Below, one piece after another: positions 34,912 to 43,384 of a DNA stretch of 64,000 bases; the first letter of the stretch is position 1, and every line of letters starts with the position of its first letter. A model generated the notes under the pieces. It made no database searches. It saw only the letters and a program-made list of their open reading frames with translations, and was not told where the DNA came from. The position numbers and the translations under genes were made by a program. The stretch is from Proteus terrae (GTDB lineage: Bacteria; Pseudomonadota; Gammaproteobacteria; Enterobacterales; Enterobacteriaceae): assembly GCF_003144325.1 (NCBI RefSeq), contig NZ_PENS01000002.1:124001-188000 (forward strand), written 5' to 3'.

Positions 34912-35142
34912 TCACTCTGTTTTCAAATACTGCACCGAATTCGCATCAGGCAACTTCTTACTTCTCTCACGATAAAACGCTAGTCGTTCATTAAAGTACG
35001 CTCTCAAATGTGCTGGCTGTTGTCGTTCAACTTCGGATGCAACAACTGGCATATTGAGACGTTCTTTATATGCGACACCACTTGCGGCTAAATCGACATT
35101 TATTTTATCTTTTTCTTCTTGAGTTAGGTTTGCGAGGTTCAT
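34912..35142 (-). CDS. DNA polymerase III theta subunit homologue (HolE/Hot-like)
   Basis: 76 residues, same length as E. coli HolE. Matches across [32 protein letters not shown] and [18 protein letters not shown]. Theta binds and stabilises the epsilon proofreading subunit; phage P1 carries a homologue, Hot. Here it is the last prophage gene before the attachment site, in the opposite direction to the late genes, so probably expressed from the prophage. Confidence 0.93.
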   Translation of the reverse strand: MNLANLTQEEKDKINVDLAASGVAYKERLNMPVVASEVERQQPAHLRAYFNERLAFYRERSKKLPDANSVQYLKTE

Positions 35143-35190
35143 AACAGATCCGGTTAGTTTTTGGAGAGTATAGCAGGGTGTGGATATTGA

Positions 35191-35261
35191 TGGGACGTAT
35201 TTGGGACAAGCAACATGAAGTAGCCTAAGGCAACTTCAAGTAACTTTAGGTAAGGTGGGAC
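35191..35261. repeat. TGGGAC direct repeats beside the attachment site
   Basis: TGGGAC occurs at 35191, 35202 and 35256, just inside the prophage end, with AAGTA-(N)-AAGGCAA/AAGTAACTTTAGG near-repeats between. Short spaced direct repeats here could be integrase arm-type sites. No protein evidence is in the window. Confidence 0.35.
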
Positions 35262-35316
35262 GTGTGAACGCTTGGTGAGACTGTATTTAGTTGATATTAA
35301 AGCATAATTCTACGCT

Positions 35317-35361
35317 CTTCTAAGCCGTAGGTCACAGGTTCGAATCCTGTAGGGCGTACCA
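35317..35361 (+). other. attachment site: 3' fragment of tRNA-Arg(TCT)
   Basis: From the anticodon loop CTTCTAA (anticodon TCT at 35319-35321) through the GGTTCGAATCC T-arm to the CCA end, the sequence matches bacterial tRNA-Arg(UCU) (argU). The 5' half is absent, and the bases before the loop no longer pair fully with the 3' anticodon stem. This is the duplicated att core left at the right end when a phage integrates into the gene's 3' half. The intact tRNA should lie left of the window. argU is a known site for lambdoid prophages. Confidence 0.88.
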
Positions 35362-35612
35362 TTTAAAATCAAGCAGTTATTCTCCTTTAAATTCAACTAG
35401 ATTTCCTCCTTGTGTCATGTTTGTGTCGTTATCATTAAAACGCCATCAATTTTGCACGCATGCTCTGTTTTCTATTAGGCTATAATCGGGCAGTAGCGAT
35501 CATGTTTTTTATACGACAAAAAAGACCTGCATCAACACGATGATGATCTTGATTAAGTCATTTATTGATAACATTAATGGATTGAAAACATAAAAAAATA
35601 ATATGGTTATGT

Positions 35613-35948
35613 ATGTTAATCCCATTTTTCGGTATGACTAAGGATGAGTCTGATGTTGTTTACACTCCTTTAGAGTTATTGGAGATGACCGTTGCGAATA
35701 AAATCCCAGATAGCAAAACGCCCATTTTGGATAAATCTGATAGTTCTAAAATATTATTTACTGAATGCAAATCAATAGCGAAGACCGTAATTTCTAATTT
35801 CAGTAATGCTTACCCAACAGTGATTGACGTTGATAGTGGAACATACTTTAAAGTAAGAATCGGATCAGTAAATGAGGTGTTTATCCTAGAGTGCGTTAAT
35901 GGTGAAAAACGAGTTTACAGGGCTAAATATAAACCCAAAAGTAATTAG
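35613..35948 (+). CDS. hypothetical protein, 111 aa
   Basis: First chromosomal frame right of the attachment site. Starts MLIPFFGMTKDESDVVYTPL; ATG 35634 is an alternative. The C-terminal half (YFKVRIGSVNEVFILECVNGEKRVYRAKYK) looks like a small beta-sheet domain. Weak ribosome site. AT-rich codon use. Function unknown. Confidence 0.5.
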   Translation: MLIPFFGMTKDESDVVYTPLELLEMTVANKIPDSKTPILDKSDSSKILFTECKSIAKTVISNFSNAYPTVIDVDSGTYFKVRIGSVNEVFILECVNGEKRVYRAKYKPKSN

Positions 35949-36488
35949 TTTTTATGTGGAATAGCTGATTATTTGCAGAATAATAATGATGATTTTCGGA
36001 CACGTTAGAAAACCCATAAAAGCGAGATGGATAGCGACAAAAATAAACGTTGAACCCTGACAAATCTTAACATTTTTTAATGCCAAAAACCTAAGGGATC
36101 CTAAGATTATTACTGGGGAGATATTAACAATTGTAAACGTTTGGATGATAATATTTGATAACGTATTTCCATGAATGCCATTTCACGAAACCTTATGTCA
36201 TTGATATTTTACTACTAGCCAAAACTAGTCTTGCTACTTCATAAAACTTCAGGTTGAAATTAATTATCTCTACAATATATGATGTACTAAAATGATTAGA
36301 TTAATAATTTATTTTCCCAGAAATACTCTTGTACGTTTCCATTTTTTCATAAAGAAATACTAAAGTAATACAACGTTTGATAAGGCATGCTATTTTCAAA
36401 TATTTCAACAACTAGAGCTATCCATAAAGCCCTTATGAAATCAGCCTTCGGTATTCTGATATCTATTGATGTCTATCAGAATTTGAAC
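35949..36488. other. intergenic stretch
   Basis: No convincing gene. Near its right end is the inverted repeat ATTCTGATA...TATCAGAAT (36453-36482), just past the stop of the beta-barrel gene and able to act as its transcript end. Confidence 0.5.
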
Positions 36489-37382
36489 CTATCTAATTCC
36501 TAATGTGAAAGCGATGCCATGAGCATTGTCACTTGATAGATAGCCAATCCCTGCTTTTATTTTCACTTGGTTATCATAAAATTTAATAGGAGTTTCTAAT
36601 GCAAATGAAGTATTGTTAATAAAACCAAATGATAATTCTCTATAGCCTTCTCCATAGAATCCACCAATATCATTGGATAAAATTAAATTAAAATTTACAC
36701 CATTTAAGTTAATTAGGTCATTCATAATATATTCGCCACCAATAGACCATGTCCCTGTATTATTATTGATGTTTAGTTTTTTTTCATTGCCAAAGCTATT
36801 AGTAAACATATATGATATATGACCATATATATTAAATTCATCATTGTTATTTAATTTGTTATTATTTCTTAGCCCAAGTTTTGGTGTTATATGAAATGTA
36901 TTTATGCTCCAATCTAATAAACCCTCTTCACGCAATATCTCTTTCATTTGTTCATTACCATGAAATGAAGATTTATTATTCATATTTGAATAACCAAATT
37001 CTAATTCATTTTCTATGCTAAATTTTTCATTTATTGGGTAGGTGATTTTTGGGGTAGCAGATAGGCTAAAAACATCCCAATGAGCACGCAGGTTACCTAG
37101 AGAGTCAATATTGGCTGGTGAGGATTTAATTTTAAGATAGTTACCGTTTAATTTCATAGATAAGAAATAATCTTTTGTTACATAAAGATTTTTGAATTCA
37201 TAGGGTAAAGAATATTTGTCATAGCTAAGTTCATTTGAGTTTAGTTTTGACGCGCTAATATCATCAGTCAATGAAAGAGCTAGTAACTTTGCATAGGCTG
37301 CATTTAGATTTTCATCAGCATAAGTGCTACATGCATATAATGCATAAAACAAGAATAGTAATTTTGAAGATAATGATTTCAT
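36489..37382 (-). CDS. solitary autotransporter-like outer-membrane beta-barrel
   Basis: 297 residues. Signal peptide (about 1-22, ending CSTYA before DENLN). The rest consists of alternating amphipathic strands, for example KFSIENELEFGYSNMNN, GRSI-like TWSIGGEYIMND, NFNLILSNDIGGFYG and the final strand GIAFTLGIR. There is no passenger domain. It resembles the solitary autotransporter beta-domain group found in gamma-proteobacteria. Function unknown; possibly a small porin or surface protein. Confidence 0.7.
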   Translation of the reverse strand: MKSLSSKLLFLFYALYACSTYADENLNAAYAKLLALSLTDDISASKLNSNELSYDKYSLPYEFKNLYVTKDYFLSMKLNGNYLKIKSSPANIDSLGNLRAHWDVFSLSATPKITYPINEKFSIENELEFGYSNMNNKSSFHGNEQMKEILREEGLLDWSINTFHITPKLGLRNNNKLNNNDEFNIYGHISYMFTNSFGNEKKLNINNNTGTWSIGGEYIMNDLINLNGVNFNLILSNDIGGFYGEGYRELSFGFINNTSFALETPIKFYDNQVKIKAGIGYLSSDNAHGIAFTLGIR

Positions 37383-38032
37383 TATATATTCCTATGATTA
37401 AGTGGTAACACTATGATGCTTTTATTCATTTTTATTTTCATTATGTTAGCTTAGTAAGCTAATTGAAAGAGTAAAATAGCAATAAGTAAATTAAAAAAAG
37501 AGATTTGCTAAGGATATATTACAATATTAAATTCACTGTAAAAAAATAACACATTATGATGATAACAATATGAGTACTTTAAACGTAAAAACAATTAAGA
37601 ATATCATATTAATAACAGCAATAAAATACTATAAGAAACGACAAGAAAAATAATAAGATTATTCGCAAAATTAACTTAATTCAGATTTTTGTGATTATGT
37701 TCAATAGATAAATGAAAATGAGTTAAAAATAGATTTAATAAAGAGTAATGTTGAGATGGTTTTATCTATAGAGAGTTAATTAATATTGTTTGTTTTATAT
37801 TATTAATGAGGGGTCGGATATAAAATCTCTAATACTAAAAATATTCAATTAAATACGTTTAACTTACAAGGTGTTAATAATTGATTATTTTTTTTAACAA
37901 AGAAATCAAGCGATTGATTTTATAAATAGATGAGGTTTTATTTAAATAAAAGAAGATGAAAAATTGCGATATTCTTTAACTAAAATAGTTTAAATATTAA
38001 ATTAGATAGCGCTAAACAATATTGTTGCATTC
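37383..38032. other. AT-rich intergenic stretch
   Basis: About 650 bp of very AT-rich DNA between the beta-barrel gene and the MrpJ-type gene, both read leftward. I see no gene, RNA or clear repeat. It probably holds the promoter of the beta-barrel gene and may bind H-NS. Confidence 0.4.
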
Positions 38033-38341
38033 TTATCTAAGATTACGGCGTTTCTTATTTCTTGAAACAACAATCTCATTTGATGACAAAGTTGTTTCAG
38101 CCCAAGCATTTAGCATTGGTGACATTATTTCGGGTGTAATCAACAAACTTTGTGGCGATATTCCTAATATTAAAGCAATAGCAATAAGCTGATCGACGGT
38201 TATCTTAAGATGCCCATTTTCCAAACGCGAATAGTGTTGCTGACTGATACCAAGCCTTCTTGCTATCTCGATACCTGTTATTTTTAGCTGCTTTCTTTTC
38301 TGTTTAATTCTCTGACCTACAACAATATTAATTGAACTCAT
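38033..38341 (-). CDS. MrpJ-type HTH regulator
   Basis: 102 residues with an XRE helix-turn-helix (about 9-62, GQRIKQKRKQLKITGIEIARRLGISQQHYSRLENG). The SQQHYSRLENG recognition helix and the NGHLKITVDQLIAIA continuation are typical of MrpJ paralogues of Proteus, which normally sit at the end of fimbrial operons and repress flagellar genes. Here no fimbrial gene is nearby, so it is an orphan copy. Promoter region is AT-rich. Confidence 0.82.
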   Translation of the reverse strand: MSSINIVVGQRIKQKRKQLKITGIEIARRLGISQQHYSRLENGHLKITVDQLIAIALILGISPQSLLITPEIMSPMLNAWAETTLSSNEIVVSRNKKRRNLR

Positions 38342-38912
38342 ATTAATCCCTCTTTTTAAAAGAGATTACAGTAAAAATACTTAAAGATCGATATGAGCGA
38401 TCAAAAATAGATTATTAATAGTTATTATCTATCAGTTTTTATTTATTAAAAGATTTAAACCGTTTTACCTAAATCAAATAATTAGATAAATTACATTAGT
38501 TTTTAGCAGTATTTTTGTTTGTTAATGACGAAATAAGAGTGTTGATTAAGAATAATATGAGTTAATTGGAGGTTAGTGAGAATGGAAGGCTCCATTTTGC
38601 AGTGCTTGTTTGAAACGATGGATGATGATCCGTATCCGATAAGAATAAGTTAATTTTTTTTAAATGGTTATTTGATTAATCTATTGGTTATTCAGATTTC
38701 TATCATAAAATAGTGTTTTCTTTACCCCTGTTTTCCATTCAATGAGATATGTGTTTTGATAGAATTTATATTCTTGATTGTCATCGTTCAATGCATTTCG
38801 AGGATACTATTCTGTTTAAGCACAAAAAACCACGGTATTTCAGTATTTATAGAGCTACTGTGATAAGGTTTTAAATATAATATTAATAATACCAAGACAG
38901 TAGGAAGAAAAG
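38342..38912. other. AT-rich intergenic stretch with one tiny frame
   Basis: About 570 bp upstream of both the MrpJ-type gene and the next plus-strand gene. Apart from a 23-codon frame at 38582, nothing is seen. Confidence 0.4.
38582..38653 (+). CDS. possible 23-residue peptide
   Basis: MEGSILQCLFETMDDDPYPI followed by RIS, preceded by a GGAGG ribosome site 9 nt upstream. Isolated in an otherwise empty AT-rich region. Could be a real small peptide or chance. Confidence 0.3.
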   Translation: MEGSILQCLFETMDDDPYPIRIS

Positions 38913-39326
38913 ATGAAAAAAGGATATTGGATTACATTATTTCTACTGACTTTATTTTTCATTCTTATTTTTTGGATATTAAAAGATATTAAAAATACAA
39001 AAGAAAGAGGTTACATCTACACTGAATATAATGTTTTTTATTATTATTTTAATACTTCCTCTGTGATTAAATCAGTACCTAGAATATCAAATAATTATTT
39101 TTTTACTGGTGATGGCATTATTGATAGAGGATTTAGAAATAGTAGTGTGACATTTTGTCTTATTAATGATTGGAATAAAGCATATCAACAATTAAGAGAG
39201 TATACTGATAAATTAGATTTTCCAGTTTATTATGGAAATCCTAAAGTAAGAGATAGTGAGCAATATCTTGAGGTTTATAAATATGATAATTGTTTACATA
39301 TAACTTATTCTGAAAATTATTTTTGA
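38913..39326 (+). CDS. membrane-anchored hypothetical protein, 137 aa
   Basis: One N-terminal membrane helix (about 5-25, YWITLFLLTLFFILIFWIL) after a basic start, then a soluble domain, probably periplasmic, rich in Tyr and Asn with two Cys residues (FCLIND, DNCLH) that could form a disulphide. AGGAAG ribosome site. Not recognised. Confidence 0.65.
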   Translation: MKKGYWITLFLLTLFFILIFWILKDIKNTKERGYIYTEYNVFYYYFNTSSVIKSVPRISNNYFFTGDGIIDRGFRNSSVTFCLINDWNKAYQQLREYTDKLDFPVYYGNPKVRDSEQYLEVYKYDNCLHITYSENYF

Positions 39327-39364
39327 TATTAGAGGGGGGGAGTATTTTAGTTAATTTTATGTGG

Positions 39365-39546
39365 TTATTTAATAACAGTAGAGAAAGCTTTTGAAAAAAT
39401 TTTATTTAAGTCATCAGTTGAACGTTGTGCTGAGCGCTTTTTAGAGGCTGTGAGGCTATTGGAATCGAATGTAATTCGAGATACAACCGAAAGGAAAGGG
39501 CTACCGCATAGGCTTTTTCTTTAGAACTATTATTAATTTTAGCCAT
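39365..39546 (-). pseudogene. small gene split by a frameshift
   Basis: From ATG 39546 the frame reads MAKINNSSKEKAYAVALSFR... and ends early at 39406. Near 39440 the coding-looking sequence continues in another frame as QRSTDDLNKIFSKAFSTVIK, stopping at 39365. Joined by a shift of one base this gives a protein of about 60 residues with an even composition. The break is at ...KSAQ. It may be a mutation, a sequence error, or a real frameshift site. Confidence 0.5.
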
Positions 39547-39675
39547 TTATTTTGCTTCTTATTTTTTTATTTAGATGAATTCTCACATAAAATAAATTTG
39601 TTATAAATAGGTGAGCACTTAACTTAATATTTTTTTATTTCTCTTTTTAAAAATTGGTTATATAAAGAGATAAAT

Positions 39676-39831
39676 ATGATCTTAAGTATGGTCATTCCAA
39701 CTATCTTCTTATTTTCTTCTGAATCACCATTGAATAACCATTCCCTTGTTATGTTTCTTATCATTATCTCCTTTTTATGTATTCAATTTATTGTTTTAGT
39801 AACATTAGTGATTTTGTGGATTATTTGTTAA
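39676..39831 (+). CDS. possible small hydrophobic protein, 51 aa
   Basis: Starts MILSMVIPTIFLFSSESPLN, with a second strongly hydrophobic segment (VMFLIIISFLCIQFIVLVTLVILWII). A weak AGAG ribosome site precedes it. Could be a two-helix membrane peptide; AT-rich DNA makes such frames likely by chance. Confidence 0.35.
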   Translation: MILSMVIPTIFLFSSESPLNNHSLVMFLIIISFLCIQFIVLVTLVILWIIC

Positions 39832-40180
39832 CCAATTTATTTTATCCAGCTTGTTTATTTGTAGTTTGAATGTGTAATCAACCTATGTTTAACAGATGGT
39901 TTGTAGGTCTTTAATAGTGAAAAATTTTATATTTTGATGAAAAAACCAAGAAAACAACTAGTTTGATATGCTCTCATTTTACTTAGTGTGCTTAAATAAT
40001 CGATAAAAAACAAAGTTATAATTAATCCCCTTGTTTGTATAAGTAAATTAAATAGTACGGATTTTTAAGAAAAAAACAGATGAAAAGATTTACAAATACT
40101 TTACTAATAGTTTACAAATGAAATAAGATATCGTTATTATTTTAATGCTAATAATTCATTGAGTAAAAGGAACGTGTAAA
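39832..40180. other. intergenic stretch upstream of the deaminase gene
   Basis: About 350 bp, AT-rich, no gene seen. The promoter of the L-amino acid deaminase gene should lie here. A ribosome site (AAAGGAACG) precedes its ATG. Confidence 0.4.
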
Positions 40181-41596
40181 ATGGCGATATCTAGAAGAAA
40201 ATTTATCATTGGTGGAACAGTAGTGGCTGTTGCTGCTGGTGCGGGTATTTTGACACCAATGTTAACTCGCGAAGGGCGCTTTGTTCCGGGTACGCCAAGA
40301 CATGGCTTTGTTGAAGGTACTGAAGGTGCTTTACCAAAACAAGCTGATGTTGTTGTTATTGGCGCTGGTATTCTTGGCATTATGACAGCGATTAACCTCG
40401 TAGAACGTGGTTTATCTGTTGTGATCGTTGAGAAAGGTAACATCGCCGGTGAGCAATCTTCAAGATTCTATGGTCAGGCGATTAGCTATAAAATGCCTGA
40501 TGAAACGTTCTTATTACACCATTTAGGCAAACATCGCTGGCGTGAAATGAATGCAAAAGTAGGTGTTGATACTACTTATCGAACACAAGGTCGCGTTGAA
40601 GTTCCTTTTGATGAAGAAGATTTAGTTAACGTAAGAAAATGGATTGATGAAAGAAGTAAGAATGTTGGCTCAGATATTCCATTTAAAACCAGAATTATTG
40701 AAGGTGCTGAATTAAATCAACGTCTTCGTGGTGCAACAACAGATTGGAAAATTGCAGGCTTTGAAGAAGATTCAGGTAGCTTCGATCCAGAAGTTGCAAC
40801 CTTTGTTATGGCTGAATACGCCAAAAAAATGGGCGTTAGAATTTACACTCAATGTGCGGCTCGTGGCTTAGAAACGCAAGCGGGTGTGATTTCTGACGTT
40901 GTCACTGAGAAAGGTGCAATTAAAACTTCTCAAGTTGTTGTTGCTGGTGGTGTTTGGTCACGCCTATTTATGCAAAATCTCAATGTTGATGTTCCAACAC
41001 TGCCTGCATATCAGTCTCAACAGTTAATCAGTGGCTCACCAACGGCACCGGGTGGTAACGTTGCTTTACCGGGGGGAATTTTCTTCCGTGAACAAGCTGA
41101 TGGTACTTATGCAACCTCTCCTCGTGTTATTGTGGCGCCAGTAGTGAAAGAATCCTTCACTTACGGTTATAAATATCTGCCATTATTAGCTCTACCTGAT
41201 TTCCCTGTGCATATTTCTTTAAATGAACAATTAATCAATTCATTTATGCAATCAACACATTGGAACTTAGATGAAGTTTCTCCGTTTGAACAATTTAGAA
41301 ATATGACTGCATTGCCTGATTTACCTGAGTTAAATGCTTCATTAGAAAAATTAAAAGCAGAATTCCCAGCCTTTAAAGAATCGAAATTAATTGATCAATG
41401 GAGTGGTGCAATGGCTATCGCACCAGATGAGAACCCAATTATTTCAGAAGTTAAAGAGTACCCAGGTTTAGTGATTAATACTGCAACAGGTTGGGGTATG
41501 ACAGAAAGCCCAGTATCAGCAGAGTTAACGGCCGATTTATTACTTGGTAAAAAACCTGTTTTAGATCCAAAACCATTTAGCCTTTACAGATTCTAA
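40181..41596 (+). CDS. lad: membrane-bound L-amino acid deaminase
   Basis: 471 residues, very close to the Proteus L-amino acid deaminases (P. vulgaris/P. mirabilis type). Leader with twin-Arg SRRKF and a hydrophobic helix (1-29), FAD-binding VVVIGAGILGIMTAINL (GAGILG 61-66), EQSSRFYGQAISY motif, and the end TGWGMTESPVSAELTADLLLGKKPV. It oxidatively deaminates amino acids to keto acids and ammonia on the outer face of the inner membrane, passing electrons to the respiratory chain without releasing peroxide. It underlies the phenylpyruvate reaction used to identify Proteeae. A strong terminator follows. Confidence 0.95.
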   Translation: MAISRRKFIIGGTVVAVAAGAGILTPMLTREGRFVPGTPRHGFVEGTEGALPKQADVVVIGAGILGIMTAINLVERGLSVVIVEKGNIAGEQSSRFYGQAISYKMPDETFLLHHLGKHRWREMNAKVGVDTTYRTQGRVEVPFDEEDLVNVRKWIDERSKNVGSDIPFKTRIIEGAELNQRLRGATTDWKIAGFEEDSGSFDPEVATFVMAEYAKKMGVRIYTQCAARGLETQAGVISDVVTEKGAIKTSQVVVAGGVWSRLFMQNLNVDVPTLPAYQSQQLISGSPTAPGGNVALPGGIFFREQADGTYATSPRVIVAPVVKESFTYGYKYLPLLALPDFPVHISLNEQLINSFMQSTHWNLDEVSPFEQFRNMTALPDLPELNASLEKLKAEFPAFKESKLIDQWSGAMAIAPDENPIISEVKEYPGLVINTATGWGMTESPVSAELTADLLLGKKPVLDPKPFSLYRF

Positions 41597-41668
41597 TCGA
41601 TATAGTTTAGAAAAAACTTCAAATTTGAAGGTGACTCCATAAAATTGGGGGCGTTTATTCAGTAGATT

Positions 41669-41712
41669 AAAAAACCTGATTTCGATATTTAATCGAAATC
41701 AGGTTTTTTATT
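41669..41712. terminator. strong bidirectional terminator after lad
   Basis: A perfect stem of about 18 bp (AAAAACCTGATTTCGAT and its complement) around an ATTTA-type loop, flanked by A and T tails. Confidence 0.92.
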
Positions 41713-41870
41713 TTTTATAAAATTATTATTTAAATAAAAGGCGTGTTTTTTGTACTTAGGATATATCTAATTCACGATTATGATTTATTTATATTACATT
41801 AATTCATAGAAGGAAAAATAAGTTTATATTTATTTTTATAAGTAAGTCCTAATTTGATAGGTGGGACATA

Positions 41871-42397
41871 ATGAGGAAAACACATTTAGTAGGCATAACA
41901 TTACTTTTTTCATCAGCTGCATTAGCGACAGAACCCCAAGAAACAAGTGCAATAAAAGAGGAGGTAAAACCTTCACGTCTAATTTAACTATTGTAAGTAA
42001 AGATGACCTATCTGGATTAATGGATGGAATTGACGAAGAACGTCAATCTGGTAGCAGTGTAGACGGAGCAGCCATTATTTATGATAAAGATAACCTGAAA
42101 AAATACACAACAGTTAGAACGCTTTTTGTTGAGTCTATAGGTGGAAATAATTATTTAGTCACTCTTGCTGTTAAAAATAACTCTGACTCTCTTATCCGTT
42201 TAACAAGCTTAAATGAAAAGAAAAATATTTATGCTAAAGATGCTGATGATTTTGTAGAATATTTAGGTGGTATTCAAGAAGATGTAAATATTCCAAGTAA
42301 GACAGCGATAAAATTGCGCTTAATTTTTAAAGATGCAGATGATGAACCCATAAAATTGCGTTTTTATGATGAGGAAATTGAATTAAAGAAAAAATAA
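41871..42397 (+). pseudogene. exported protein gene broken by a one-base frameshift
   Basis: From ATG 41871 the frame reads MRKTHLVGITLLFSSAALAT, a clear signal peptide, then stops at 41985-41987. The adjacent frame continues as FTSNLTIVSKDDLSGLMDGI... to 42397. Adding one A to the AAAA run at 41965-41968 joins them as ...EEVKTFTSNLTIV. The joined product is about 175 residues: a signal peptide plus a small Asp/Lys-rich periplasmic domain of unknown function. GGTGGGA ribosome site. A true deletion, slippage or a sequencing error could explain it. Confidence 0.75.
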
Positions 42398-42471
42398 AAT
42401 ACTTGCGGTTTTATTTTAAACCGTAGATATATACTAGTATTGAAAATTTTTATAAAAAACAAAGAATGAAA

Positions 42472-42522
42472 ATATTATAAATATTATAAATATTATAAAT
42501 ATTATAAATATTATAAATATTT
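42472..42522. repeat. 9-bp tandem repeat
   Basis: Five exact copies of ATATTATAA plus a partial sixth. It lies in the 550-bp gene-free region between the frameshifted gene and the second MrpJ-type gene; the remainder of that region shows nothing else clear. Confidence 0.85.
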
Positions 42523-42947
42523 AATTTATTTTATCTAATAAGTAACCAATCTATATTTTCATAAAATTTATTGTTTATTAATAATAAATATGTCCGCATA
42601 AAAAACATTGATTGTATCTATGGTTTTTAGAGTAAATCTCTCTTCTTCTATAAAATCACAACTAAAAATCATCTAACTTATTGATATTTATTAATTACAC
42701 ATTCGATATTTAATACTATTGTGTTATTCTAAATTTGACGAATGTTAAAATAACATATAGATATGTAAATTATTTTAAATTTTAAATATCGGAATAACCT
42801 TATTAACAGAATTAATAAAAGTAAGTAATGTTACGGTTATCCAACAACTAATGATTAAGTCTTTTCAGTTTATAGTTTGATGGTCTATAAACTATAATTC
42901 GGTGTTTTATCGATGTAATCATCTAATAAAAGAAGGAGAGTAAAGGG

Positions 42948-43241
42948 ATGATTAACACCAAAGTTGGGAATAGAATCAAAATGATAAGAAGACAATTGAA
43001 AATAACAGAAAATGAGATGTCTAAAAGGTTGGGAATAAGCATGCTACATTATTCTCAATTAGAAGATGGGCATCAAAAAATAACAGTAGATCAATTGATT
43101 ACTATTTCTTATATACTTGGTGTTACACCTCAAAGTCTTATCTTAGAAGCCACTAAAACAGATTTTATGGTTTTTGAGGATAAGCAGTCGATAACGCAGC
43201 CAAGTGAGATAGTTATATTTAGAAAGAAGAAAGTAGTTTAA
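42948..43241 (+). CDS. MrpJ-type HTH regulator (second copy)
   Basis: 97 residues, same layout as the copy at 38033: GNRIKMIRRQLKITENEMSKRLGISMLHYSQLEDGHQKITVDQL, then a variable C-terminus ending RKKKVV. Excellent GAAGGAGAG ribosome site. The two share the SQ/HYSxLExGHxKITVDQLI core. No fimbrial operon is adjacent. A terminator hairpin follows at 43348. Confidence 0.82.
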   Translation: MINTKVGNRIKMIRRQLKITENEMSKRLGISMLHYSQLEDGHQKITVDQLITISYILGVTPQSLILEATKTDFMVFEDKQSITQPSEIVIFRKKKVV

Positions 43242-43347
43242 AAATAGTGTTGTAGTATTGTTTATATTGAATTCTGATAAATATATTGAATCGTTTTTTA
43301 GTTGCTTTAATTAAAATTCTATTTCTCAAAACTCAATGACTAATAGA

Positions 43348-43380
43348 ACAAAAGCCATCTTATTATAGGATGGCTTTTGT
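43348..43380. terminator. bidirectional terminator
   Basis: AAAAGCCATC and GATGGCTTTT form a perfect stem around a TTATTATAG loop, between the convergent MrpJ-type and ankyrin genes. Confidence 0.9.
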
Positions 43381-43384
43381 GTAT

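Larger units (their letters stand above)
1..35361. mobile_element. P22-like prophage (left end beyond window)
   Basis: The genes follow the lambdoid/P22 order: leftward early operon with RecET, CI/Cro switch, O/P replication genes, nin region, Q, lysis cassette, then the P22 podovirus head and tail block from TerS to tailspike. Virion proteins match P22 gp3, gp2, gp1, gp8, gp5, gp4, gp10, gp26, gp14, gp7, gp20 and gp16 in sequence and order. The right boundary is a 3' fragment of tRNA-Arg(TCT) ending at 35361. No integrase is seen, so the left attachment site and int are expected left of base 1. No lytic or structural gene is visibly broken, so the element may be inducible; that is inference. 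Confidence 0.95.

Noticed and set aside
35317-35361. A complete tRNA gene
   Set aside because: Only the part from the anticodon loop to CCA is present; upstream bases do not form the D-arm, acceptor stem or a proper anticodon stem.
35613-35948. Prophage membership of the 111-aa gene
   Set aside because: It lies outside the tRNA-fragment attachment site, so it is treated as chromosomal.
35985-36059. 23-codon frame MIFGHVRKPIKARWIATKIN...
   Set aside because: No ribosome site and no neighbouring gene; likely chance.
40156-40443. Antisense frame over the start of the deaminase gene
   Set aside because: It is a shadow of the lad coding sequence with no start signals of its own.
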